64,000 nucleotides of DNA from Gemmatimonadota bacterium (GTDB lineage Bacteria; Gemmatimonadota; Gemmatimonadetes; Longimicrobiales; Gaopeijiaceae), in the NCBI GenBank assembly GCA_022571515.1, contig JACZXQ010000006.1, forward strand, positions 89,334 through 153,333, in the 5' to 3' direction. Under the pieces are notes generated by a model, which was not told the origin of the DNA, made no database searches, and saw nothing but the letters and a program-made list of their open reading frames with translations. Of the stretch, positions 9,644-19,600 are shown piece by piece. Position numbers and translations under genes: made by a program. Numbering within the stretch: the first letter of the stretch is position 1; each line of letters opens with the position of its first letter.

Positions 9644-9701
9644 GGACCCGGAATCTCGACCGGATTCCGGGCCCTACCATGGCCCGATGGGCTCGCGCCC
9701 C

Positions 9702-11412
9702 TCAGGCGAAGAGCGGCGGCCTCTTCAGGTGGTGATCCGTAGCCTCCTGGAATGCCCGCGCCACCCGCAGCATCTCGGCGTCGCCCCAAAGTTTGCCCAC
9801 GAACGAGATGCTCACCGGCATGCCCTCCTCCGTGAACCCGGATGGCAAGACCACCGTGGGATGGCCGGTGAGGTTGGTCAGCAGGAGCACACTTTGTGCG
9901 AAGGACGGCGTGATGAACACGTCGATGCCGTCCAGCGCAGCCTCGGTCGCCCCCATGACCATGGTGCGCAGCCGATTGGCTTGGATGTACTCCACTGCGG
10001 GGGTCATGCGCGCCGTGCGAAACGTGTGCGGCCAGGTTCCCCTGCCCTGTCGGGTCAGCAGGTCGTCACGCCCGCTCAGTGTGAGTTCATCGAAGGCCGC
10101 CGCAGCCTCAGCGCTCAGAATGATCCGCATCGCCCCGAGCGGGAATTCGTCCGGCAGCTCGACCGGAACCGGATCGATCCCCAGGCTCCGGATCACCTCG
10201 AGTGCCGCCTTGTCCGCATCGGTCGCGCGCTCCGACTCGAAGGCACTCTTGAGGTAGCCGATGCGCAGGTCCGTCAGCGGCGCCTCAGCGTCCCAGTTGA
10301 ACGGTAACGTGCGGGCCGTGGGGTCTTTGCCGTCCGCGCCGTGAATGGCGTCGAACACGAGCGCGCAGTCCTCCACCGCCCGGCAAAGCGGACCGATCTT
10401 GTCCATGCTCCACGACAGCGCCATGGCACCATAGCGGCTCACCCGACCGAACGTGGGCCTCAGCCCCGTCGCACCACAGCGTGTCGCCGGCGACACGATC
10501 GACCCGAGCGTTTCGGTGCCAATCGAGAATCCGACCAGCCCGGCCACCGTCGATGACGCGGAACCGGCGGACGAGCCACTGGAGCCCTGCTTCGGGTTCC
10601 ACGGGTTCCGGGTCCTGCCGCCATACCACCAGTCGCCCTGGGCCAGCGCGCCCAAGGTGAGCTTGGCGATGAGCACGGCGCCGGCCTCCTCCAGGCGGCG
10701 CACGACCGTGGCGTCCTCATCGATCACCTGATCTTCGTACGGCCTGGCGCCCCAAGTGGTACGGTAGCCCTTAACCGCCAGCAGGTCCTTGCCTCCCCAG
10801 GGGATCCCGTGCAGCGGACCCCTGTACGTGCCGGTCGCGATCTCGCGGTCCGCGCGCGCGGCCTGCCGGAGCGCCAGTTCCTCCGTGACGGTGATCACGG
10901 ATTCCAGGGTGGGTCCATGACGCTTCAGCCGATCCAGGTACATGAGTGGTGAGTTCAGTCGAGGTCACCTGGCGAGTACGCACGAGTTCCGAGAGCACAC
11001 TCACCGGCCAGAAGGCCACCTCCTCCAGATTCGCCGGCCGCTCCACCTCCGGTCGTCTCGACATGCGAAAAGGCTTCTGCTGGGTGGGAAACTCGGCGCC
11101 AGGGAGCACGGGATCGAATTGAAGCGCCGGTGGGATCTCGTTTGGAATCCCTTGCTCACGAATGGCACGAAACGCCCCGAGGTTCTGGTTGAGGCCCCTG
11201 AGCATGCCTTCACGCTCTTCCTCACTGAACTCGAGGCCGGCTACCGCGGCTGCGTCTATGATTATCTCTGACGTAATCGCCTGACGCTCCTGAGCCTGGG
11301 CCCATAGCACGCCCGGAAACAGCGTGCCGCCCACCCCAAGGCCCGACATGTAGGACATGAACGCGCGGCGATCGAGAGGTGGGGTGGTCGAAGCCGAGGC
11401 GGGTCGTGTCAT
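9702..11412 (-). pseudogene. Tat-exported amidase-signature enzyme, +1 frameshift
   Basis: An amidase-signature hydrolase split by one extra base. The N-terminal part (from ATG 11412) has a twin-arginine signal, LDRRAFMSYMSGLGVGG, and runs to VTSTELTT. The next residue in relatives would continue directly as MYLDRLKRHG, which is found in the next frame starting at 10943. Removing one base near 10944-10946 (sequence CACTCATG on the coding strand) restores about 569 residues. The catalytic Ser-cisSer-Lys set is present: Lys in HGIPWGGKDLL and serines in QGSSGSSAGSASS. The predicted substrate class is amides or peptide amides in the periplasm. With everything else intact, a sequencing error or very recent mutation is equally possible. 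Confidence 0.85.
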
Positions 11413-11624
11413 GGTCTCACCGTCGTCTGTTGAAGAGTCCGTGTCGAAGCCACACGGTGCCGCCCCTTCCATACGTACGCAAGATGTTACATTGCGCTTC
11501 TGCCAAGGCCTCGATAGGATGGGCCGCGGCGCGCCACCGGGTGGGATGGAAGCGGTCCCGACCGGGCCGGTGACCAACGTAGCGAAACGCAAAGGAGAAC
11601 CATCTTGACGTTCGGAGTGGGCCC

Positions 11625-12728
11625 ATGAAGGTCGCCGTTCTCGGTGAGACGAGCCCGGATGAGAGCCGCGTGGCAATCGTGCCCTCGACCGTACGGGAAA
11701 TGGCCAAAGCGGGACTCGAGATCACGGTCGTGGCCGGAGCCGGCATCGGGTCGCATTATCCCGACGAAGAGTACCGTGAGGCAGGGGCGACCGTAGCCCC
11801 CGACGCCGCCTCGGCACTTCAGGGCGCGGCCATCGTGCTCAAGGTGCAGCCACCTACTGCCGAAGAGGTCGCCCAGCTCCCGAGCGGTTGCCGGCTCGTC
11901 AGCCTGCTTTCTCCGCTGACGAACGCCGACCTCGTCGAGTCGCTGGCCAACGCGGATGTCACGGCCTTCGCGCTCGAGCTGATCCCACGTATTTCGCGGG
12001 CGCAGAGCATGGACGTGTTGTCGTCGCAGGCTACTGTCGCTGGCTATAAGGCCGTGCTCATGGGTGCGGATGAGTTGAGCAAGTTCCTGCCGATGTTCAT
12101 GACGGCGGCAGGAACGATCCGGCCGGGTAAGGCGCTCGTGTTGGGCGCCGGCGTGGCGGGGCTCCAAGCCATCGCCACGGCCAAGCGACTGGGCGCCAGG
12201 GTAGAGGCCTTCGACGTGCGCGTTGCGGTCAAGGAGCAGGTCGAGAGCTTAGGGGCCAAGTTCCTGGAAACCGAGGATGAGGTCACGGCCGAGGGCGAGG
12301 GCGGCTACGCGAAAGAGCTCTCGGAAGAGCAACACCAGAGGGAACTCGAGTTGATTGCAGACCACATCAAGGACGCGGACCTGGTCATTACCACTGCGCA
12401 GATCCCCGGGCGTCCCGCGCCGCTTCTGATCACCGAAGAAATGGTGGATTCGATGCGGCCCGGCTCGGTCATCGTAGACCTGGCGTCAGAGTCGGGCGGG
12501 AACTGCGCGGTGACCGAAATGGCCACGACAGTGGTGCGCAACGGGGTCAAGGTGATCGGGCCCGTGAACCTGCCCGGCGATGTTCCGGTCCACGCGAGCC
12601 AGATGTTCTCCAAGAATGTGGTGACGTTCCTGAAAGAGATGCTGGACGAGGGCGAACTCACGCTCGACTTCGAGAACGAGGTGATCGACGCCACCTGCGT
12701 GAGCCACGGTGGCGAGGTGCGCAAATGA
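11625..12728 (+). CDS. pntAA: NAD(P) transhydrogenase alpha subunit, NAD-binding domain I (PntAA)
   Basis: 367 residues. An AlaDH/PNT N-terminal domain (MKVAVLGETSPDESRVAIVP) is followed by a Rossmann domain with VLGAGVAGLQAIATAKRLGA at about residue 170 and the mobile-loop region. This soluble domain I binds NADH and passes hydride to domain III of PntB; proton entry across the inner membrane drives NADPH formation. Alpha is split into PntAA and PntAB, as in the three-subunit enzyme of Rhodospirillum rubrum. It is first in an operon with pntAB (33-base gap) and pntB. The divergent 212-base region upstream, shared with the amidase gene, should hold the promoter; I see no convincing boxes. Confidence 0.96.
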   Translation: MKVAVLGETSPDESRVAIVPSTVREMAKAGLEITVVAGAGIGSHYPDEEYREAGATVAPDAASALQGAAIVLKVQPPTAEEVAQLPSGCRLVSLLSPLTNADLVESLANADVTAFALELIPRISRAQSMDVLSSQATVAGYKAVLMGADELSKFLPMFMTAAGTIRPGKALVLGAGVAGLQAIATAKRLGARVEAFDVRVAVKEQVESLGAKFLETEDEVTAEGEGGYAKELSEEQHQRELELIADHIKDADLVITTAQIPGRPAPLLITEEMVDSMRPGSVIVDLASESGGNCAVTEMATTVVRNGVKVIGPVNLPGDVPVHASQMFSKNVVTFLKEMLDEGELTLDFENEVIDATCVSHGGEVRK

Positions 12729-12761
12729 AACTTGTCTCAATGAACTCCGAGAGGAAATCCG

Positions 12762-13040
12762 ATGGGTGAGATGGTCGTCGGCCTGTACGTCTTCGTACTG
12801 GCCGCTCTGGCGGGGAGTGAGGTCATCTCCAAGGTGCCTCCCACACTCCACACTCCACTCATGTCGGGGGCGAACGCCATTTCCGGTATTGCCGTCATCG
12901 GCGCCCTCGTGATCTCGGCGCAGGCCAACACCCCGATCGTGCAGATCCTGGGGGTGGTGGCAATCGCCATGGCGATGGTCAACGTGGTTGGTGGCTTCAT
13001 GGTCACCGATCGCATGCTCCAGATGTTCAAGAAGAAATAG
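12762..13040 (+). CDS. pntAB: NAD(P) transhydrogenase small membrane subunit (PntAB)
   Basis: 92 residues, almost all hydrophobic: three transmembrane helices from VVGLYVFVLAALAGSEVI through VVAIAMAMVNVVGGFMV, ending MLQMFKKK. It contains the conserved P-P-x-LHTPLMSGANAISG segment typical of the alpha2 subunit, which forms part of the proton channel with PntB in the inner membrane. A GAGGAAA ribosome-binding site precedes the ATG. One base separates its stop from pntB, so translation is likely coupled. Confidence 0.96.
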   Translation: MGEMVVGLYVFVLAALAGSEVISKVPPTLHTPLMSGANAISGIAVIGALVISAQANTPIVQILGVVAIAMAMVNVVGGFMVTDRMLQMFKKK

Positions 13041-13041
13041 C

Positions 13042-14442
13042 ATGGATCTCTCCTTCCTTTTCGACCTCACCTACCTCGTGTCCGCCACTCTGTTCGTGGT
13101 GGGGCTAAAGAGGCTGCAGTCACCCGCCACCGCCCGGCAGGGCAATGCCCTTGCCGCTTTGGCGATGCTCGTCGCCATCGTGGCAACGCTGGTCGAGAAC
13201 GATGTGCTCTCGTGGACCGGCATTCTGATCGGCATGACCGTAGGCTCCCTGATCGGAGCGCTGGCCGCGCGCATGGTGAAGATGACGGATATGCCCCAGA
13301 TGGTGGGTATCTTCAACGCGTTCGGCGGCGGCGCGTCCGCCCTCGTGGCCGGGGCGGAGTTCGTGCGTATCCAGCAAATGGGGGCACCGATGGCCACCAG
13401 CACGGGCCTCTCCATCGGGCTGGGCAGCCTGATCGGCGCCGTGACCTTCACGGGAAGCTTCGTGGCCTTCGGAAAGCTTCAGGGCCTCATCAGCGGCAAT
13501 CCGATCACGTTCCCGCTCCAGAAGACTTTCAACGCCCTGCTCTTCCTGGCTGCGCTGGCACTGGGTGCGGGCCTGAGCGGCGCGTTCGCCTTGGGTGGAC
13601 TCACTCCGCTCACGGTATTCATGGTCTTCATCGGCATCTCGCTGCTCTTGGGCGCCCTGCTGGTGATCCCGATCGGCGGGGCCGATATGCCGGTCGTGAT
13701 CTCGCTGCTGAACTCCTACTCGGGACTCGCGGCCGCAGCCGCCGGCTTCGTCGTGGGGAACATGGTGTTGATCATCAGCGGCGCCTTGGTGGGCGCGGCC
13801 GGGCTCATCCTGACCATCGCCATGTGCAAGGCCATGAACCGCTCACTGGCCAACGTGGCGTTCGGCACATTCGGAGGTGAGAGCGCCACCGCACAGGTGG
13901 CGTCGGGAGACAAGCCGGTCCGGAGCATAGATGCTGAGCAGGCCGCCATGGTACTGGCGTACGCGCAGTCGGTGGTGGTGGTGCCCGGTTACGGACTCGC
14001 AGTCGCCCAGGCGCAGCACGAGCTCCGCAAGGTGATGGAGATTCTCGAGGAGCGCGGGGTGGACGTGAAGTACGCCATTCATCCGGTCGCCGGCCGCATG
14101 CCCGGGCACATGAACGTGCTGCTCGCCGAAGCGGATGTGCCCTACGACAAACTCTTCGATCTGGATGAGATCAACGACGACTTCCAGCGCACGGACGTAG
14201 TCCTCGTCGTAGGTGCGAACGACGTGGTAAATCCCGAGTCGCGTAGTCCCCAAAGCGTGATCGCGGGCATGCCGATCCTGGACGTGGATCGCGCGAAGAA
14301 CTGCATCATCATGAAGAGGAGCCTGTCCCCGGGCTTCGCCGGCATCGACAACCCTCTCTTCTATCTGGACGGCACCATGATGTTCTTCGGTGACGCCAAA
14401 GTGTCGATGAGTGATCTGGCGCGGGAGGTTCGGGAGGCCTGA
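13042..14442 (+). CDS. pntB: NAD(P) transhydrogenase beta subunit (PntB)
   Basis: 466 residues. The N-terminal half is polytopic (about nine membrane helices, opening MDLSFLFDLTYLVSATLF) and forms the proton channel. From about residue 285 the NADP-binding domain III follows, with VVVPGYGLAVAQAQHELRKV, VAGRMPGHMNVLLAEA and VLVVGANDVVNPESR, all diagnostic. It completes the transhydrogenase together with pntAA and pntAB. An in-frame extension to 12988 overlaps pntAB and is rejected because ATG 13042 gives the conserved N-terminus. The gene ends 32 bases before the convergent decarboxylase gene. Confidence 0.97.
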   Translation: MDLSFLFDLTYLVSATLFVVGLKRLQSPATARQGNALAALAMLVAIVATLVENDVLSWTGILIGMTVGSLIGALAARMVKMTDMPQMVGIFNAFGGGASALVAGAEFVRIQQMGAPMATSTGLSIGLGSLIGAVTFTGSFVAFGKLQGLISGNPITFPLQKTFNALLFLAALALGAGLSGAFALGGLTPLTVFMVFIGISLLLGALLVIPIGGADMPVVISLLNSYSGLAAAAAGFVVGNMVLIISGALVGAAGLILTIAMCKAMNRSLANVAFGTFGGESATAQVASGDKPVRSIDAEQAAMVLAYAQSVVVVPGYGLAVAQAQHELRKVMEILEERGVDVKYAIHPVAGRMPGHMNVLLAEADVPYDKLFDLDEINDDFQRTDVVLVVGANDVVNPESRSPQSVIAGMPILDVDRAKNCIIMKRSLSPGFAGIDNPLFYLDGTMMFFGDAKVSMSDLAREVREA

Positions 14443-14474
14443 GGGTCGGGCATCCACAGAGCCGCCAGCCGGCG

Positions 14475-15893
14475 CTAGACGCGGGAGGCCGCCTCCGCCG
14501 ATCGCGTCAACAGTTCCCAACCACGGCGAACGTGGTCTTCGGTCGTACGCAGGTTTCCCACCGACAGCCGGAGCGTGAGCCTACCGTTCAGGCGTGTGCT
14601 CGAGAAGAACGCTTCCCCGCTGGCATTCGCTCGGTCGAGGATGTTCTGGTTGAGCTCATCCTGCTCCTCCGGGGAACGGGCGGACGGCGCGTACCGGAAC
14701 ACCGGCGTGCTGAAAATCACCGGCGCCATCAACTCCCAATCAGTGTGTTCTTCGACCCAACCCCCCACCAGGCGTCCGAGACGAATGTGCTCACGGATGC
14801 GCTCAGCCATACCCAGCACGCCAAAATAGCGGATCACGAACCAGAGCTTGAGCGCCCGGAACCTGCGGCCCAGCGAGATCCCGTAATCCATCAAGTTGGT
14901 GGCGCCCTCACCGTCATCGGTGTGGAGGTACTCTGGGATCAGGCTGAAAGCCTGTCGCAGCATCTCAGGCCGCCGACAGTAGAGAATGGAGCAGTCCATC
15001 GGAGTGAACAGCCACTTGTGCGGATTCACCACGATGGAGTCCGCACGCTCCCACCCCAGAAAGTGCTCGCGTAGCTCCGGCAGGATTGCGGCGGGCCCCC
15101 CGTACGCGGCGTCGACATGCAGCCACAGCCCGAACGCTTCGGCGACCTCCGCGATCTCGGCGACCGGATCCACACTCCCACTCGATGTCGTGCCGAGCGT
15201 GGCCACGACCGCAAGAGGCTTGCGGCCCGTCGCCAGGTCGCTCTCGATGGCCGATCGCAGAGCACCGGGGTCCAGCCTGAACAGTTCGTCGACCTCCACC
15301 TTGTGGACGCCGTGCGTGCCGAACCCGAGCGTGATCACGGCCTTCTCGATCGACGAGTGCGCCTCGACGGAAGTGTAAATCACCCCCGATGGGCCTCCTG
15401 CGAGTCCCTCCATCCGTGCCTGGGGCAGGCCCTGCTCACGGGCGGCCGCAAGAGCATACAGGGAACTGGACGAGGCCGTGTCGTTGATCGTCCCGTGGAA
15501 TCCCTCGGGAAGTCCGAGGGCCTGGCGCAGCCAGTCGAGGGTGTGCTCTTCCAACTCGGTCGCGGCTGGACAGCTTCGCCAGACCATGGCGTTCACGTTG
15601 AGCGCTGAGGCCAGCATCTCGCCCAGGATGCCCGGCCCTGAACCGGTGTTGGCGAAGTACGCGAAGAAGGAGGGATGATTCCAGTGCGTGATGCCGGGTA
15701 CGATCAGGTCCCGGAAATCCCTCAACAACGTCTCGAACCCCTCGCCCTCTTCGGGGGGCTCCAGCGGCAGGGAGGCCCGCACATCACCGGGCTCGATCTG
15801 CGCCAAGACGGGAAGCTGGCCCACCTCTTCCAGGTAGGTGGCAATCCACTCGACGACATCCTCTGCGTGGGCGCGAAAGTCCTCCACAGGCAT
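14475..15893 (-). CDS. Pyridoxal-dependent group II decarboxylase (aromatic-L-amino-acid decarboxylase-like)
   Basis: 472 residues, typical for group II PLP decarboxylases acting on tryptophan, tyrosine, DOPA or related substrates. Family marks: ITHWNHPSFFAYFANTGS near the N-terminus, the His stacking on PLP in VEAHSSIEKA, the cofactor Asp in HVDAAYGGPA, and the PLP lysine in NPHKWLFTPMDCS at about residue 300. ATG 15893 is preceded closely by AGGAG and gives the family N-terminus MPVEDFRAHAEDVVEWI. It follows an RsbRD-N-like gene by 35 bases. Substrate choice cannot be read from sequence; a trace amine, or a step in a secondary pathway, is possible. Confidence 0.9.
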   Translation of the reverse strand: MPVEDFRAHAEDVVEWIATYLEEVGQLPVLAQIEPGDVRASLPLEPPEEGEGFETLLRDFRDLIVPGITHWNHPSFFAYFANTGSGPGILGEMLASALNVNAMVWRSCPAATELEEHTLDWLRQALGLPEGFHGTINDTASSSSLYALAAAREQGLPQARMEGLAGGPSGVIYTSVEAHSSIEKAVITLGFGTHGVHKVEVDELFRLDPGALRSAIESDLATGRKPLAVVATLGTTSSGSVDPVAEIAEVAEAFGLWLHVDAAYGGPAAILPELREHFLGWERADSIVVNPHKWLFTPMDCSILYCRRPEMLRQAFSLIPEYLHTDDGEGATNLMDYGISLGRRFRALKLWFVIRYFGVLGMAERIREHIRLGRLVGGWVEEHTDWELMAPVIFSTPVFRYAPSARSPEEQDELNQNILDRANASGEAFFSSTRLNGRLTLRLSVGNLRTTEDHVRRGWELLTRSAEAASRV

Positions 15894-15928
15894 GTCTCCT
15901 GTGACTCGACCCACCGATTCCGTCGCGC

Positions 15929-16552
15929 TCAGGCTCCTATCACGCTCCTCAGCTCCTTCTCGATATCTGCGAGCTGATGGCGGATTTCGGTGACGACCTC
16001 GGGGGTGATCCGGCTGGCGCGGCTCCCCCCCTGAAAGAGGTCGAAGAAGAGACGATCCGTATGGCCGACGCTGGCCAGCGTCACGCCCGTGTCGAGGAAT
16101 CGGTTGAGACGAAGCACCTCGCTCCCGAACAAGGACGCCCCGCTGGAGCGCGGCGGTTCCTGGAAAAGCATACGAATCAGGCCCTCTCGCAAAAGCTGGA
16201 ACTCCTCGACGACCTCGCCGGACGCCAATCCCCTTGTGACACCGAACGAGCCGTACAGCTCGGCCGCACTCTGCCACACAGGGTCCAACTGCCGCCGATG
16301 AGGGCCCATCGCCGCCGGAAGCATCGACACGAGGAGCCTCAGGAAGTCGTCGAGGAGGGGCGTTTGTTGAGGCGAGGCCCGGTGGTCTCGGTCCAACACG
16401 GCGGAAAGCCAGCTGGTGGCAATCCTGTCTACTCGGAGCCGCAGCCACTCGGGAAAGTCCTGGAATTGGTCACCCGGGTAACGCGATGCAATGGATGAAG
16501 ACTTGTGGGATTCGGCTCGAGGCCGGAGTGGGGGTGCGACTGAATCCCGCAT
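15929..16552 (-). CDS. RsbRD N-terminal-like helical sensor protein (tentative)
   Basis: 207 residues, soluble, mostly helical. The pattern WLSAVLDR, FGVTRGLASGEVVEEFQLLREGLIRML and HTDRLFFDLFQGG resembles the globin-like sensory domain found at the N-terminus of RsbR-type stressosome proteins and of some histidine kinases (RsbRD_N). No STAS or kinase domain is attached, so this would be a stand-alone input domain. It lies between the NtrY-like kinase gene and the decarboxylase gene on the same strand with 35-72 base gaps, so it may be cotranscribed and involved in signalling. The homology call is from pattern memory and is moderate at best. Confidence 0.6.
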   Translation of the reverse strand: MRDSVAPPLRPRAESHKSSSIASRYPGDQFQDFPEWLRLRVDRIATSWLSAVLDRDHRASPQQTPLLDDFLRLLVSMLPAAMGPHRRQLDPVWQSAAELYGSFGVTRGLASGEVVEEFQLLREGLIRMLFQEPPRSSGASLFGSEVLRLNRFLDTGVTLASVGHTDRLFFDLFQGGSRASRITPEVVTEIRHQLADIEKELRSVIGA

Positions 16553-16624
16553 GGTTCTCCTTGCTCGAGAGCGACACCGAAGAGCTGATGCAACTTAATC
16601 ACTGGCGAGGTCCGCGCCAGTGGA

Positions 16625-19600
16625 TCAAGGGTCGGACGCCAGCGCTTGTTCCTCCTCCCAACGCAACGCGAGAACCCGCACAACCGTGCCCTCCCCACGG
16701 GCGCTCTCCGCCGCCACCGACCCGCCCCAGGATTTCACCAAACGCTCGACGATGGCGAGGCCGAGTCCGGTCCCCGTGGATCGGGTGGAAAAATGTGGCT
16801 CGAAAACTCGGGCGAGAACGTCCTCGGGTATCCCGGTACCATCATCCTTCACCCGTATCTCGACCTCGGAGGCACCCCAATCCGATTCCACGACCACGCT
16901 GCCACCGTCCTCGATCGCGGCCCTGGCGTTCTCGAGAAGGTTGATCAAGACCTCCTTCAGCTCGGATGCGCGCGCCTGCACCATCGGCGTGTCGGCGCCG
17001 ATCGTACACGTGAAGCGGACGGCATCCTTCTCCTCTCCGCTTTGGTAGAGTGCAAGGACCTCTTCCGCCACTTCCCGCACGTCGACCGGTTCGAGCGGCA
17101 CGCCCCCGGTCTCCTGCGGTGCCCCGAATCGGGAAAACGCACTCGCGATGGACGAGAGGTGGTCGATCTCTTTGAGGATTGCTTCGACGTTCCGGTTGAG
17201 GATGGGATCGAAGTCCTCCTTCTTGTCGCGCCAGGCCCGCCGGATGTGCTGTACGCTGAGCTTGATGGGTGTGAGCGGATTCTTCACCTCGTGCGCGACT
17301 TGGCGAGCCATCTCACCCCAGGCGAGAATCCTCTCGGTCCTCAGCTCGTCGGTGATATCCTCGAGGCTGAGTACGACTCCAGCTGGCCCTTCCTGGGAAA
17401 CCGGCCTGGAACGAACTCGAATACGGCGATCGCCGAACTGGACCTCGGTCGTGCCCTTTCGCGACTCCTCCTCGAAGCAGCGACGCACCCAAAGGGTGAG
17501 TTCTTTCAAGGACTCGCCCGAAGCCGGCAGCGGCTCGCCGACCTCCACTCTTCCGCCGAGCAGCCGCTGCGCCATCGCGTTGATCAAGATGACCCGACAA
17601 TCGGCGTCCAGCGCGACGACCCCGGTGGCCGCCTCTTCCATTATGGCCTGAGTGCGGCGCGTGGTCCGCTCCAACGCCCTGCGTGCTCTGCGCAATCGCA
17701 GGACCATGCGGTTGAACGCGTTGAACACCGATCCGAACTCGTCCGGCCTGTCCGATGGCAGCTGAACGGTGAGGTTGCCGCTGCCCACCGCTTCAGAGGC
17801 GATCTGGAGGGTCTGGATCGGGCGGGCGAGCGTGCGCCCCACCAAGAAAGCCAAGGCCAACGAGACGATACCGCCCAACACCACTACGAAGCCCACGATC
17901 TCACCGACCTCCCGCTCGCGCAGGGCGGTCGCACCCGCCTGGAGGGGCACCAGCGTCGCCACGACATCGCCGTCGGGAAGCCGCCTGTAGGCCATGAGAT
18001 ACTCCCAGCGGCCAATCGACTTGCGTTGCGTGGCCACCAACACCTCGCGGCTCTCGAGCCGCCGGTGGATCTCCATCGGAATCCACCCTTCGTGAAGGCC
18101 GAGCTGCACGAGTTCGTCCACGGACCCCCCACGAAGCTCACCCGCACGATACTCCAGCAGGTCGGCGCCGACACGATCAGCCAAGAGGCTCATATTGCGA
18201 TCGGCGTCGTAGTAGAAGCTGGCGGCGTCGGCAGCCACACGCTCCGCGAGCGCCGCCGCAGTCCGCTCCGTCGCCCTCGAAAGCGTGCGAACTGCCAGGG
18301 TGCCGAGGATGGCGGTGGAGAGAACGAAGAATCCGATGAGGGAGAGCGTCACCCGGGCGCGGAATGATGCCCACGGGGCCCGCCAGTCCTGGAAGGACGG
18401 GCGCCGCCCGAGAAGGGCCCACTGTCCCAGTGCCCAAAGCGCCAGGACCATCAGAACGTCGAGGAGGGTCAGAAGGGTGGCACGAGCCACCAGGACGAGC
18501 CGCGACGCGAGCTCGAGCGCGTAGTGCGCGTCGAAGACGCCATCCGGGTAGGTCAGCGCGAGCCTGGCCTCCCATCCCGTGGCGCTCCGCCGCCAGATCA
18601 AGCCTGGCTCGGGAAGAAGGTCTCCCTCGAGCAGGGGCACGAGCGTAAGCGGATCCCGGCCGGCGAAGCCCAAGCGTCCGAAGAGGGGTCCGAACGGTGA
18701 GGGACCCCGCAGGTCCCTCGGTAGGGGAACGACGGCCGTGAGAATCCGGCCGTCCCTCAGCGGTACCTGAACGAGATAGTTCGCGTCCCAGGTGTTCAAG
18801 CGCTCCACGAACGGCCCCTCCCCGTCGGCCGCCCGAAACAGGAAGTCGTCGGCCACGGCGGGTCGTTCCCCAACCGTGCCGATCCGCAGTTCATCCCCGG
18901 GGATTCCCCCACTCGACCAGAGCGTGAGCCAGACTCCACCGCCGTGATCTGCCAAGCCACTGTCCACCCAACTCTCATAGAGCAGCTCCACCGGCTCGAC
19001 GTCCGCAGCGTCCAGCGCTTCTACGATATCCACCAGGCGGTATAGGAGGAAGTTCAGGTACGGGTCCTCCTGAGTCTCCAGGTGTCTCAGTTGCTCCTCT
19101 GCGGATACCATTCGGGCTTCGACACGGCCTGACCAGGCCGTGACGAGCGCTGCGGACGAACCGAGCAGTCCCGCCAGCCCCCACGCCCCCAGAGCCTGCT
19201 TCCATCCCCTCAAGCGCGACAGCGCCAGTGCCGCCGTTGCAGCCGGCAAAGACCAGAAGGCGACGGCCCACCACGGAAGCGACACCGAGAACCACACCCG
19301 TGCGGCGGCCAGGAACGCCACCGCCGCGACCAGCCCAATCGTGGCGGCGAGCGCCAAGGTAGGCGTGGACTCCTCGCGTGGTGATACGCCGAGCCGGAAC
19401 GCAAGCACGGCGATGAGGGCGAGTATCAACGCCAGCGTCGCTTGGTAGGAGAGCCACAGGGGAATCGTACCGGCGAGGAACTGCGCGGACGGTCCACCCT
19501 GCATGAGAGCCGTCGCGGCCGGATAGCCGACGAGGACCAGCCCCACGGTGGCGACGAGCCCGACCGCTCGCCGGTTGGGCGTAGGGTTCGCGAGCAGAAG

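Noticed and set aside
14475..16448. 657-residue extension of the decarboxylase frame
   Set aside because: The first 185 residues are Arg/Pro-rich out-of-frame translation of the upstream RsbRD-like gene; the family starts at ATG 15893.
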